Part shown: positions 1 through 9,164 of the stretch, piece after piece
Layout: every line of letters starts with the position of its first letter
How positions within the stretch are numbered: position 1 is the first letter of the stretch
Origin: Mnemiopsis leidyi
Taxonomy: Eukaryota; Ctenophora; Tentaculata; Lobata; Bolinopsidae
Reading direction: 5' to 3'
Length of the DNA: 33,299 nucleotides
Assembly (NCBI GenBank): GCA_000226015.1
Contig: JH153550.1
Coordinates: 1 to 33,299, forward strand
Position numbers and translations under genes: made by a program
Notes under the pieces: generated by a model
Database searches by the model: none
What the model saw: only the letters and a program-made list of their open reading frames with translations
Told to the model about the DNA's origin: nothing

Positions 1-265
1 AGGCCATCGAACTTTGAAACTTTTCACGCAAAGTGGGGCCATATGGTCATTTGAAAGAAACATGGCAATTTGTCGAGTAAATTTTAAAAACACGTTTGAA
101 GCATCACTTCACCGCTTCAGAGTAGATATTAATTTTAACTTGACAAACACACACTATGTTTTGTGTATGGGTTAAACAATTCCAGGAAGTAAAATGAAAT
201 TTCACTGCATCCAACTAACAAATCCTCCTAAGAAAGACGAGCTAGAGAGGTCCATTGCTTAATTT

Positions 266-361
266 GCACGTGTTCAACTTTGCACGTGTCCAAATGTGCA
301 CGTGTTCAACTTTGCACGTGTCCAAATGTGCACGTGTTCAACTTTGCACGTGTCCAAATGT
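266..361. repeat. 32-bp minisatellite carrying six CACGTG boxes
   Basis: Three head-to-tail 32-bp units, each made of two 16-bp half units that both begin GCACGTGT and then differ (TCAACTTT or CCAAATGT). This places six perfect CACGTG palindromes at 267, 283, 299, 315, 331 and 347, exactly 16 bp apart. CACGTG is the core E-box/G-box bound by bHLH-zip factors. Whether this array is regulatory or merely a minisatellite is not shown by the sequence. Confidence 0.85.
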
Positions 362-1288
362 GAATGTGTCCGCCTCGTTTGTCGCATGATTTCTCCACCT
401 GCCCTTACACTCCCCCTTGGTCTATATTACGCCTAAATATATTACGCCTAAAAAATCGTTAAGGTAAGCCAGCTGCTGTAATTAGAACATGACCATTTGT
501 AATAAAACATAATATTTTCTTGTCTTGAAAACCGATGATGTGACAAATTTGTCCCTGCTTAAATTATGTGTCTAATGAAATGTTTACATTCGTTCCTTAG
601 ACTCTAAGAGATGAGATATCAACAGTTTCAGTAACAGCTGTATTAACTCCGCACTGTACCTCTGAAAAATTGTTAGACTGAAAACATTGTCAACCTCTTG
701 AAGCATTACTGTATCAAATACGTGGCAAATAAGAAAGGTGAAGTGTTGGGCTACATAGGTATGTGATCGAATATAAGTCTTAAAATAACTTCACTTATAT
801 CACCAGCGTATAGAGAACGGTATTCTTGGGGAAGTGTCTCAAATTTTCGATACTTAAACACCTCATTCCTCAAATTTATGGGCCCTACCTTAGTTCTTGG
901 TAGTGAAATACTCCCGAATTGTCCATTTGACACAGATTGACCTCCAAAAGCAAAGGTGGGAGCATTAAAATTAAAGAAATGGGGTTTGAAATTGCGACAC
1001 CTCCCCACGAATACCGTTCTCTAGTAGTGATATTTTAGCGTAGTAGTGAACACTTAAGTGAGTAGTGCACACTTAAGTTTGAAGTTAATCTCGAAGTTAA
1101 ATCTCTGATGATAAAGTAGATCAGGTGTGTGTATCACTGTAGTAAATGATTGTAGTAAATGATTGTAGTAAATGATTGTACACTGATAGTGATGTGTGGA
1201 TGTACACGTTTTAGTGGTTGGTGGACATATATACAGTCTAATAAAACCACTTTACGTGCAGTGAGTGACGTTTCCTTGTAGATTAGAC

Positions 1289-1392
1289 GCTTACTGTATT
1301 GTACACTTTTTATTGGACACTTTGTATTGTACACTTTGTATTGTACACTTTGTATTGTACACTTTGTATTGTACACTTTGTATTGTACACTT
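1289..1392. repeat. 15-bp tandem repeat (TTGTATTGTACACTT-like)
   Basis: About six head-to-tail copies of a 15-bp unit with few substitutions. The small minus-strand ORF across it is only the translation of the repeat. Confidence 0.8.
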
Positions 1393-1550
1393 TTATACTA
1401 TGTATTCTACTACAGTATTTAACATTTTGTACAGATTATAGTTATATATATATATGTTGATATGAAAGCATTGATATGAAAGTATATGTTGGCACATAAA
1501 GGATTAGTTAAAGTGAACATACACTTACCACTAACCACCTGTTGTTTCAG

Positions 1551-1586
1551 CCGATAGTAGAATCCATAACTGAAGTAGATTTTGGG
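1551..1586 (+). CDS. Candidate 36-nt microexon
   Basis: A pyrimidine-rich acceptor (TTGTTTCAG, ending at 1550) and a strong donor (GTGAGT at 1587) bound 12 open codons reading PIVESITEVDFG. The segment starts and ends in phase 0, like the candidate exon 173 bp downstream. It is too short for any family to be recognised. A minus-strand ORF over the same place, with a GTAAGT donor near 1533, competes with this reading. No flanking exon of the same gene is seen, so support is limited to splice sites and phase. Confidence 0.3.
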
Positions 1587-1759
1587 GTGAGTAAACCGTT
1601 TACAGTACATTACACTCGAGTTACATAAAATTCGATATGGAAAGATGACGTGTTCGGCTCAATGCTCATTATGATATCCGAACTTCGTGTAATTACTGAG
1701 GTTTCTTGACAGAAATGTCGCATTTGCCACGTATACAGACTTGTATTTGTACATTTCAG

Positions 1760-1807
1760 ACTAGAGAAGAAAAGTTTGCAGAACCTCCATTAGAAAACGG
1801 AATTTTG
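1760..1807 (+). CDS. Candidate 48-nt microexon
   Basis: The acceptor TACATTTCAG and the donor GTAAGT flank 16 open codons reading TREEKFAEPPLENGIL, again phase 0 at both ends, so it would join in frame to the candidate exon at 1551-1586. The acidic, proline-containing peptide is unlike random AT-rich translation but matches no family I know. Without transcript evidence the gene, its start and its end remain unknown. Confidence 0.3.
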
Positions 1808-4292
1808 GTAAGTGGAATGATTCTTGAAACTAAAATATTTTGATTCATATCGATCATTAAATTCTTCAATTTGGCAAAAACGAAAGTTCGATGGAGGCCA
1901 TCATGTTTTAAACGTAACGCGCGGCGCCGAATATACTTTTTGCTACGAAACTCTATCGATATAGTGTTGGCTCATTTCACTTACCGCGCGCGCGCGCGCG
2001 CCTTGGTAAGCTAGCAGGCGCGGAAACCTATAATAAAGAATATGTACAAAATATCATTCTATGTAATGCATATTCATACAATAGGTTGTACAATCTCTGC
2101 CCAATTTTGAATATCCTTGCTCTTCTACCCAGGATTAATAATCGTGTGTTCCGAGTAACACTTATTTGTGCTTCCTAATTCCTGAAGGCCATATTCGTTA
2201 TTCGCGGCTCTCAGTTGATGGTACAATGAAAAATTAGGTCAACACTCCAGTCTTTTCTTCAGTCCTTATGTGGTATAATTATCCTAGATAATTTAAAGAG
2301 GAACTGTGATCTTTTTGTTATTTAAAATTGTAAACAGCCAGATCGAATTTTGAAAAAACAACTCGACTGTTGTTTTACATATCGTAATGGCCCTTCTTAA
2401 GCGAGCCGCTTTGTTACTTTTAGCAGAACTTAGTAACTAAGTATCACTCACAGTTCACCAGAACAACATTTGAATTATTACCATGGATAGCTCTGTCAGC
2501 CCTGATGATGTTTTGTCGGTCGCTCTCTGGGGCATGATTTCCATTCACCTGTCACAGTGCCCCAAATATACAGTCCAAAATTTTTGTAGGTGTTTCAGTA
2601 ACTTAACATTTTAATAAGTTATTCAGTTTCGATACAACAGTTTTAGGTAAGCTTCGAAGTCGTATGGATAGCCATGCTATTACGGATTTATACCAGAGCT
2701 GCTATCGACCCCACAGTTATCGATTTCCGTAAATTTGGGGTTGCGTAGCAAGCAGTCAAATATCATGTGACTGTGTCGGGAGGACCGTAAGGATAGCTGC
2801 TGGAGTATGGTTTGAAGCTTTCTACTGATATCCTTCGAAGGATCCCATTAGCCTCTTTTTATAGTTGGCAAGTTGTATTGCTCCGTAAAATTTAATTATA
2901 TTTCAATTAAAATCACTGACCTGCAATTATATTTTGGATACTGCAATCATTTGAAATGTTTCCCGTCTTGTGCTTTATTTGTGCCGAAGACATGGGTAGC
3001 AGTTAAGGCATTGATAGGTGTTAACGATCGAGGGACTGGTTTGGAAATGTGTCTACTAGCTTTTTGTCGTGTGTACGTTCAGTCGTTGTTTAAGAATATG
3101 CGTGATTTGCAAGTTTTTATAATAGAAATAGGGTTTACCCAAAAATTTTGATTCGACCATAACTGTTGCCTCGTTTAACCGATTTGATTGATTTAAAAAG
3201 AATTTTTATCAGAATTTTTCAACATGCATGCGTGCTTGCTTCTTTATTCAAGATTATTAGGTAATAAGCGTTTCCCACCGCTTGTATACAGTTAAGGTGC
3301 CTGTTTGTCTCAGCGACGTTCAGCGGGCAAACTTGGGGTGTGCTAGATTTGTAATCTTAAATTGAGTCACGTCACGTGATCTGACAAACATTCCTGGACA
3401 ATCGTTCTTACTTTCTCTTTTGTGGTGAAAGCGAACCATTCTGCACTCCTCTGTCGATAAAGAATTGATCGTCTTCATGTGATTACTCGACTTGGTGGCA
3501 AGTTTTCGCCACAATTTAAGTAAATCTGATGTGTCGGTACTTCCTATTGTTAATGCTGCACTTTCCTGGACTTTCGTTTTTGAGCTACGTTGCTTTTGAA
3601 CTAGACTTTTGAATAGACTATTTTCTATTGTCACTCACATTTTTCGTAAATCAATCAAAAATAAATAGCAATAACATAAGGTAACGATTCGTATCACTTA
3701 TCAGTTGACTGCTTTTGTTATTGCTTAGCAATAGGGATTGAAGATAGGTCGCTTTGCCTATGATATGTTGTTCGTTTAAGTTTAAAAGTCTACAATAATA
3801 TACTTACTGACTGTAATGAGTTAATGAAAACTGCATCACATGTGATGATTATATTGTGTGATGAAATTTACGTGTATAGAGAGTGTGTAGAGGGTGTATA
3901 GAGAGTGTATTGAAAGTGTATAGAGACCTGTATCATTGCTCTTATCCGAATAATGCAATACAGAAATTAATAGTCGTGAAAAGTTTACATATGTCGATTT
4001 AATAGAGGAATAAAACTCGTTATGTTACAAAAATCCACTCGTGAATTGCTGCACGACATATCATGTCATTTTACTGCACATAAATGATAAACTTGCTGCA
4101 GTAAATCATTAGCCCTATATACAAACCAAGCGCTACCCAATTTGTACCGGACCATTATTCTATTAAAATATCAGATTACTCTGGTCTTCAGCTCCCATCC
4201 GGGATGTGTAACATGTCGCCTCGAAAAACGAGGAAGTTAATGCACACACCTATTGATAAATATATATCGCGAAAGAAATACCGTTTCATTAA
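1808..4292. other. Gene-poor stretch
   Basis: Apart from an uninterrupted (CG)8 run at 1985-2000, which could adopt Z-DNA, and GTGTATAGAGA-like simple repeats near 3870-3925, I see no supported feature. ORFs of about 90-100 codons near 2873 (plus) and 3634 (minus) lack protein-like composition and convincing splice context. Confidence 0.55.
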
Positions 4293-4364
4293 GCGTTGGT
4301 GGTGTAATGGTCAGCATCGTTGCCTTCCAAGCAGTGGATCGGGGTTCGATTCCCCGCCAACGCA
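4293..4364 (+). tRNA. tRNA-Gly (anticodon TCC)
   Basis: The 72-nt gene folds into a cloverleaf. The acceptor stem is GCGTTGG paired with CCAACGC plus discriminator A. The anticodon loop CTTCCAA has TCC at 4326-4328. The T arm is CGGGG-TTCGATT-CCCCG. Box A (TGGTGTAATGGT) and box B (GGTTCGATTCC) are intact. No intron and no encoded CCA, as expected for a nuclear eukaryotic gene. It decodes GGA and, by wobble, GGG. The close match to the animal tRNA-Gly(TCC) pattern makes a functional gene likely. Confidence 0.95.
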
Positions 4365-4368
4365 GTTC

Positions 4369-4373
4369 TTTTT
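4369..4373 (+). terminator. RNA polymerase III T-run terminator
   Basis: A run of five T begins five bases after the tRNA discriminator base, the usual pol III termination signal. Confidence 0.75.
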
Positions 4374-5610
4374 CTCGCTGAATTTTGAAGAAACCGACAA
4401 GATAGCATAATTAAACACAAATATAAGTAACCCCCAGCTGTACAGTACCAGCTGTATAATTATATACAGAGTAGCTGCTCTCTTGTACATGGTACATGGT
4501 ACATGGTACACTGTAATACGTATACACGCAGTATTACCTTTCTACTCCATGACTAGAGTAAGAATGTATTTGTTGTAAGACTCTACTCCCTGTAATGTGA
4601 TCGCTAACGGCGTTAGCTTACAGCGATCACCCTATAACCGCATGCCGCTTAACCGTTATTCGTTAATAGAGTATTAGACCCATTGTTTGACTTTATTATT
4701 TGGGAATCACCTAATTTCCCAAGTTGGCACATTTCCGACGCATACAAACCAGATGATCTAGTATTGATAGGGTTCGTTAAGGAAACTTTTTTTCAAGGTC
4801 ACCAACAGTGAAACTTTAAACTCCGGACCATGATGGAACCGTTAAAAAGGTGTTTCACTTTAATCTCTAGAATAGCATTATGGTGTGCAGGGTAATGACG
4901 GGCCAGGTGAATTGTATTTCATGGCGGACGAGGAAACGGTCTTATGCCGATGATTGCAATTATTCGGACATTCGGTGATCACTAGTAGCGATAAGACTAG
5001 GGTTTCACACTCATATTCGCTCTGACACAAATGGGCCGGTTGAGCTGCGAAATGATTCCACCGAAATTTATCCCGTTTCTAGTAATCAGCTCTAGTTTGT
5101 AAGAATGACGTGTACCGCGCTGCAATCGAGCTTGGTTATGATCGTATTAAGAGAGAGATAATTTCACTTCCTAATGGCTCCCTGGATTATATTTTCGTGA
5201 CGGTGTACGGTGTTTTGGTGTTGTGACACGTGTTCTGCAAAACACTAAAACTGCAACTATTGTGTGGTCGAAATTGTTTTTTTAGTTTCATCGGTTGCTT
5301 TTGTTTGTAGTACATTTGGCGCCAGTCGAAAACAAATGTTAATCCTCAGCTTTTCCTTCTTTATCAAATCGTTAATTTGAGTTTGCGTAAGAAAGAATTT
5401 TGTGCTTTTTTGTTTTATACAAATTAGCAAACTTTTAGATTTGCCCTCTTTATACTTTCTTTCAGCGATTGTTCAGTTGTTCTGTACTCAGCTGGTCCCC
5501 TGAGTGTTAACAGAGTATCCCCAGTGTGTATGTGTGGAATTCTCCTCCTCTAAATACCTCCTGTATACTGTATAGCCTCCTGAAAGCCTCCTGTATATCC
5601 TCCTGTATAC
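4374..5610. other. Non-coding stretch upstream of the first cysteine-rich gene
   Basis: No gene is seen. An inverted repeat at 4597-4630 (GTGATCGC with GCGATCAC, enclosing GCTAACGGCGTTAGC) could form a nested hairpin. The last 60 bp before the ATG at 5611 contain several CCTCCTGTATA-like copies. No TATA box could be assigned with confidence. Confidence 0.5.
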
Positions 5611-7119
5611 ATGTATACATTCCTGTACCTCGTTCTCCTCCCTCTCTCTGCCTCCAGTTTGTTCACCTGCTACAACAATCTCTGTGTCGGTACTGATGCA
5701 GATAAAACAACAATCCCATGTGATCAGAAACTAAACAACTGTACAGTAGGACCTGATGGAACTCCTGCTTGTACTTTATCTTCTGAAGGAGGGAACGGAG
5801 TAAACTGTACCACAACTGAAGATCTAGATGAGTATTACTGTGACAACAACGCTACAACTGGTGCTGCAATGTGCGTTTATCCTCCAAAACACGACTGCTA
5901 TGACACCACTTGTACTGGAAAAGACGCCTTCAATACCACAACTATTCCATGTGATCAAAGTTCAAACAGATGTGGGTTCGAAGAGACTGGAGCTCCCAAA
6001 TGTATCAACACTACTAGAGGTGATGGTGTGGACTGTTCTGCAGATGAGGGTTTCTCCTGCGATGTTGATGACTCAGGAGCTGCACTCTGTGTAGCACTCC
6101 CCACATACAGTTGCTACGACAACAAGTGTACCATTGGGGCCCTCGCGATAGATTGTGATCAAAGCAGGAACAAGTGTGTATTGAACGATGATGGGTTAGT
6201 TACATGTGTTAACAATTCCCGGGGACACGGGGTAGACTGTACTGGTCAGTATACCTGCGGTAACGATCCTGATACCGGAGCTGCTATCTGCGAGGAAGTG
6301 TATAAACTGGACTGTTACGATAAAGTGTGTACAGGTACAGGTACCTTCAACACTACCGTCATACCTTGTGATCAAAGTGTACACACGTGTAGTTACAACA
6401 GTTCAGGATCTCCGACTTGTACTGCCTCCCCAGCAGGAGGGACAGGTGTGAACTGTACCGGACCTGACTCCAACCTGACCTTTCCTCTAGACTTCCACTG
6501 TAACATCACCTCCCCCACTGCCCAGTGTGTCTTCACACCCCCTCACTCCTGCTACTCACAGTTCTGTAAAGGTACCGGAGACAAGGAGTCCTCCTGGGTG
6601 GGGTGTGATGGGACCAGTAACGTGTGTCACGTGACTGACGATGGGAGTCCTGTTTGTACACCAGGGTCGAGAGGAGCTGGAGTTGATTGTCAAACTGACA
6701 GCAACTTTTACTGCTCTTCACAAGATAACGACCCCTTCACTGCCGCTTGTAGGTACTCGGAACCATACTCGTGTTATAACACCAAGTGTAGAGGTGTGCT
6801 GGACAACTCCAACTCCTACGTGGACTGCCCTCAGAGTGCCGGATATTGCGGAGTAGACCTAACGGGGATCCCGGTCTGTATCCTCCACCCTGACCTCACT
6901 GGAGATGGTGTACAGTGTACTGGAGAGTATACTTGCTCCGCCGACCCGGTAACTGGTGTTGCTAGTTGTAATGAAAACACCGGCACCTCCACCGCTGTTT
7001 GGGTTGTTGTGGGACTGGCTCTTGTTGTGGCTGGTGTTGTGTTGGTTGTCTGGTACTTCAAGAGGAGGTCTAGGGTCTACGGCGACAGAGAACTCTTGTT
7101 GTCACCTGAGTCTTTCTAA
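5611..7119 (+). CDS. Type I membrane glycoprotein with six 8-cysteine repeats (paralogue A)
   Basis: The 502-residue uninterrupted ORF has a hydrophobic signal peptide (about residues 1-17, MYTFLYLVLLPLSASS). It is followed by six tandem units of roughly 70-80 residues with the pattern CYxxxC...IPCDQxxxxC...GxPxC...GxGVxC...C...GAAxC, so eight cysteines each and probably four disulphides. NxT/NxS sequons are abundant, suggesting heavy N-glycosylation. One transmembrane helix (about 460-482) precedes a basic stop-transfer KRRSR and a 20-residue tail with an acidic dileucine motif (DRELLL), a known endosome/lysosome sorting signal. The start matches the paralogue at 9.2 kb. I do not recognise the family; a cell-surface or lysosomal membrane glycoprotein is inferred. 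The coding region has no intron, unlike the HSP70 gene nearby. Confidence 0.85.
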   Translation: MYTFLYLVLLPLSASSLFTCYNNLCVGTDADKTTIPCDQKLNNCTVGPDGTPACTLSSEGGNGVNCTTTEDLDEYYCDNNATTGAAMCVYPPKHDCYDTTCTGKDAFNTTTIPCDQSSNRCGFEETGAPKCINTTRGDGVDCSADEGFSCDVDDSGAALCVALPTYSCYDNKCTIGALAIDCDQSRNKCVLNDDGLVTCVNNSRGHGVDCTGQYTCGNDPDTGAAICEEVYKLDCYDKVCTGTGTFNTTVIPCDQSVHTCSYNSSGSPTCTASPAGGTGVNCTGPDSNLTFPLDFHCNITSPTAQCVFTPPHSCYSQFCKGTGDKESSWVGCDGTSNVCHVTDDGSPVCTPGSRGAGVDCQTDSNFYCSSQDNDPFTAACRYSEPYSCYNTKCRGVLDNSNSYVDCPQSAGYCGVDLTGIPVCILHPDLTGDGVQCTGEYTCSADPVTGVASCNENTGTSTAVWVVVGLALVVAGVVLVVWYFKRRSRVYGDRELLLSPESF

Positions 7120-7311
7120 GTTTTTTTGTGTGTGAATCTTGGCAGTTGTTTTTAATACGCTAAATTCTAGGGGTTATATCTGTACATTTTAATCCGGAAT
7201 ATTTATATATTGAGATATGTTTAAATTTACCAACCATGAAATTTCATAATCTATTCCACCGTTTTTATGTTAATTTATCCACAGATTTTATAACTGTTTT
7301 ATCAAAAGAGA

Positions 7312-7317
7312 AATAAA
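7312..7317 (+). terminator. Polyadenylation signal AATAAA for paralogue A
   Basis: A canonical AATAAA lies 190 bp after the stop codon. The matching place after paralogue B keeps the flanking CAAAAGAGAAA but has lost the hexamer. Confidence 0.55.
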
Positions 7318-7843
7318 ATCATATAAAGCTAAAAGCCTTGGTTCACATGCATCTTGGCTGTGTATGATATCTGACCGCATGAAGTTAAAGCTGACGAGAA
7401 AGTGTCCACTAAACAAGATGGGTTGATTAATTTTGATAGAAAATTGTTGACTGATTTTCAGATTTTTATACTTAACGGGGATTTTTAAAAACTGGATAAA
7501 GTTTTACACAGATTAATTTTATATTTCGACGCTATTCCAATTTCCCAAACCCAAATCTTTTCTTCGTGTTTTAATACTATCAACAACTACATACTACTAA
7601 TTAAATAATTAAATAATTTGAAGTCCACTTATGACGTATATACGGTATAGCGATTATTACTAACATTTTGGATTTTAATCACCTATCTTGTTTCGTCTGA
7701 TCGCCTTCTGGGAAATAGAAATCCAATTCTTTTCTTCGTGTTACTATGTCTTTTGTGCGACGTTGCATGTGCATAATGTATGGACGTTTGCTATTGTGTG
7801 CATACAGCACAGTGGGGCTTCTTCTGTAGGCATAAGAGTGGTG

Positions 7844-7968
7844 AAATTAGAATTAAAATTAGAATTAGAATTGGAATTGGAATTGGAATTGGAATTGGAA
7901 TTGGAATTGGAATTGGAATTGGAATTGGAATTGGAATTGGAATTGGAATAAGAATTAGAATTAGAATT
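7844..7968. repeat. Hexanucleotide microsatellite (GGAATT)n with AGAATT edges
   Basis: About fifteen GGAATT units are flanked on both sides by AGAATT variants, the usual decay pattern of a microsatellite. Confidence 0.95.
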
Positions 7969-8038
7969 AAATAGACTGAAGATTTAAACATAAAACCTTC
8001 CGTCAGTAAGAACCCCATGTTAATAAACTATGTAAAGG

Positions 8039-8238
8039 ACCGAATATTCGATAGATGATTTTGCAATTGATGAAAGTGATTGCTTTAATAAATGAATTTT
8101 ATCCCGTATCTTGCCATTTGGGGCCGAACGACCGAATATTCGAAAGATGATTTTGCAATTGATGACAGTGATTGCTTTCATAAATAAATTTTTACCCGGA
8201 TCTTGCCATTTGGGCCCGAAGGGCCCAAATGGCAAGAT
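8039..8238. repeat. Two ~90-bp direct repeats ending in a perfect 18-bp-arm hairpin
   Basis: The segment beginning CCGAATATTCG near 8039 recurs near 8131 with few changes; both copies run to the sequence CTTGCCATTTGGG. The second copy ends in an inverted repeat with arms at 8200-8217 and 8221-8238 (18 bp, no mismatch) and a 3-nt loop. This resembles a small foldback or MITE-like unit, but no target duplication was identified. Confidence 0.8.
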
Positions 8239-9164
8239 TGTTTTGATACAATTTGATACATTTTGTGCACGTGCACAACAAGTACGAAACAAGGGTTGGC
8301 GATGGACAGCGCAACTCGGGATATTGTGGAATATTAGCTAAAATAGTGTCCGTACGTCCGTCCGTCTGCGTCCACGCTCCTTTATCAAACTTTATTATAG
8401 GATTTAAGTGCCTCAGGCAGTAGAATGTACTTCACATTGTACCATGTTTAGATAACTGCCTCGATTATTTGTTTTTATCACAACAGTTGCAATTAGATGT
8501 ACGATCAAACAGAAGATAAAATTCTTTAAACTTAAGTTTTAGTAATTTGTCGATTTTCGAATGACCGATTGAGAGATGAATGTAACTCGATTTTGATAAC
8601 AGCAGAACAATTTTAATTGATGACAAATTCACGAAACCTTATTAGTATCAACACAACGCAGTATGAATAAAATTAAAGGTATCACATACAATATTACAAT
8701 GGCGACGTCATACAGACTCAAGATATTCAAAACAAATTTCAATGGAAAGAACGCGAGATTGTGTTTTGCAGTTCTTCTCGGCTTTTCAGGTGACTCATGA
8801 GGGAGGGAATTTGTCACCTGTAAAACCTTAATTAATCTATCATGTGGCTTATAACATTCGACTAAAGGCGTCAACCAAAAAGGGCCAAAAAAGCAGTATC
8901 TTCACCTAGGAATCACAGAGCATTTTTTATGCTATCTCCTTGGACCAACACCAAGCGCATAGCCCCAAAGTAGTTCCCTATTTCAGAAAACTTTGCAAGG
9001 ATTTGACTGGACTAAAAACCTTAATTAATCTATCATGTATCTAATAACTTTCGACCAATCATTAAACTTATTCTAGCTGTGAGCAAAACACAACTTATTT
9101 CTGAATGCTACCTTCGATTCTAGTTGTAACCATGGTTACTAACCAAATTGTTCTCCTTTAGGTG

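Larger units (their letters stand above)
1..1550. other. Gene-poor stretch with short tandem repeats
   Basis: I see no convincing coding region here. The stretch holds the CACGTG array near 266-361, a three-copy 14-bp repeat near 1139-1180 and the 15-bp array near 1289-1392. Short ORFs in it show no splice context, composition or family resemblance that would make them genes. Confidence 0.6.
7120..9164. other. Intergenic region between the two paralogues
   Basis: It contains the 3' UTR of paralogue A, a hexanucleotide array, a duplicated ~90-bp segment with a hairpin, and otherwise featureless AT-rich DNA. The ORFs reported over the hexamer array are repeat translations (LELELE, GIGIGI). Just before the second gene the sequence TTCTCCTTTAG ends at 9161, a good splice acceptor. 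A 5'-UTR intron or a trans-splice acceptor is therefore possible. Confidence 0.5.

Noticed and set aside
2873..3151. 92-codon plus-strand ORF
   Set aside because: Amino-acid composition is that of AT-rich random translation, with no domain, splice or promoter context.
3320..3634. 104-codon minus-strand ORF
   Set aside because: Somewhat protein-like but matches no family and has no neighbouring exon or conserved feature; insufficient to call a gene.
7688..8018. Three overlapping ORFs with LELELE or PIPIPI runs
   Set aside because: They are translations of the GGAATT microsatellite on the two strands.
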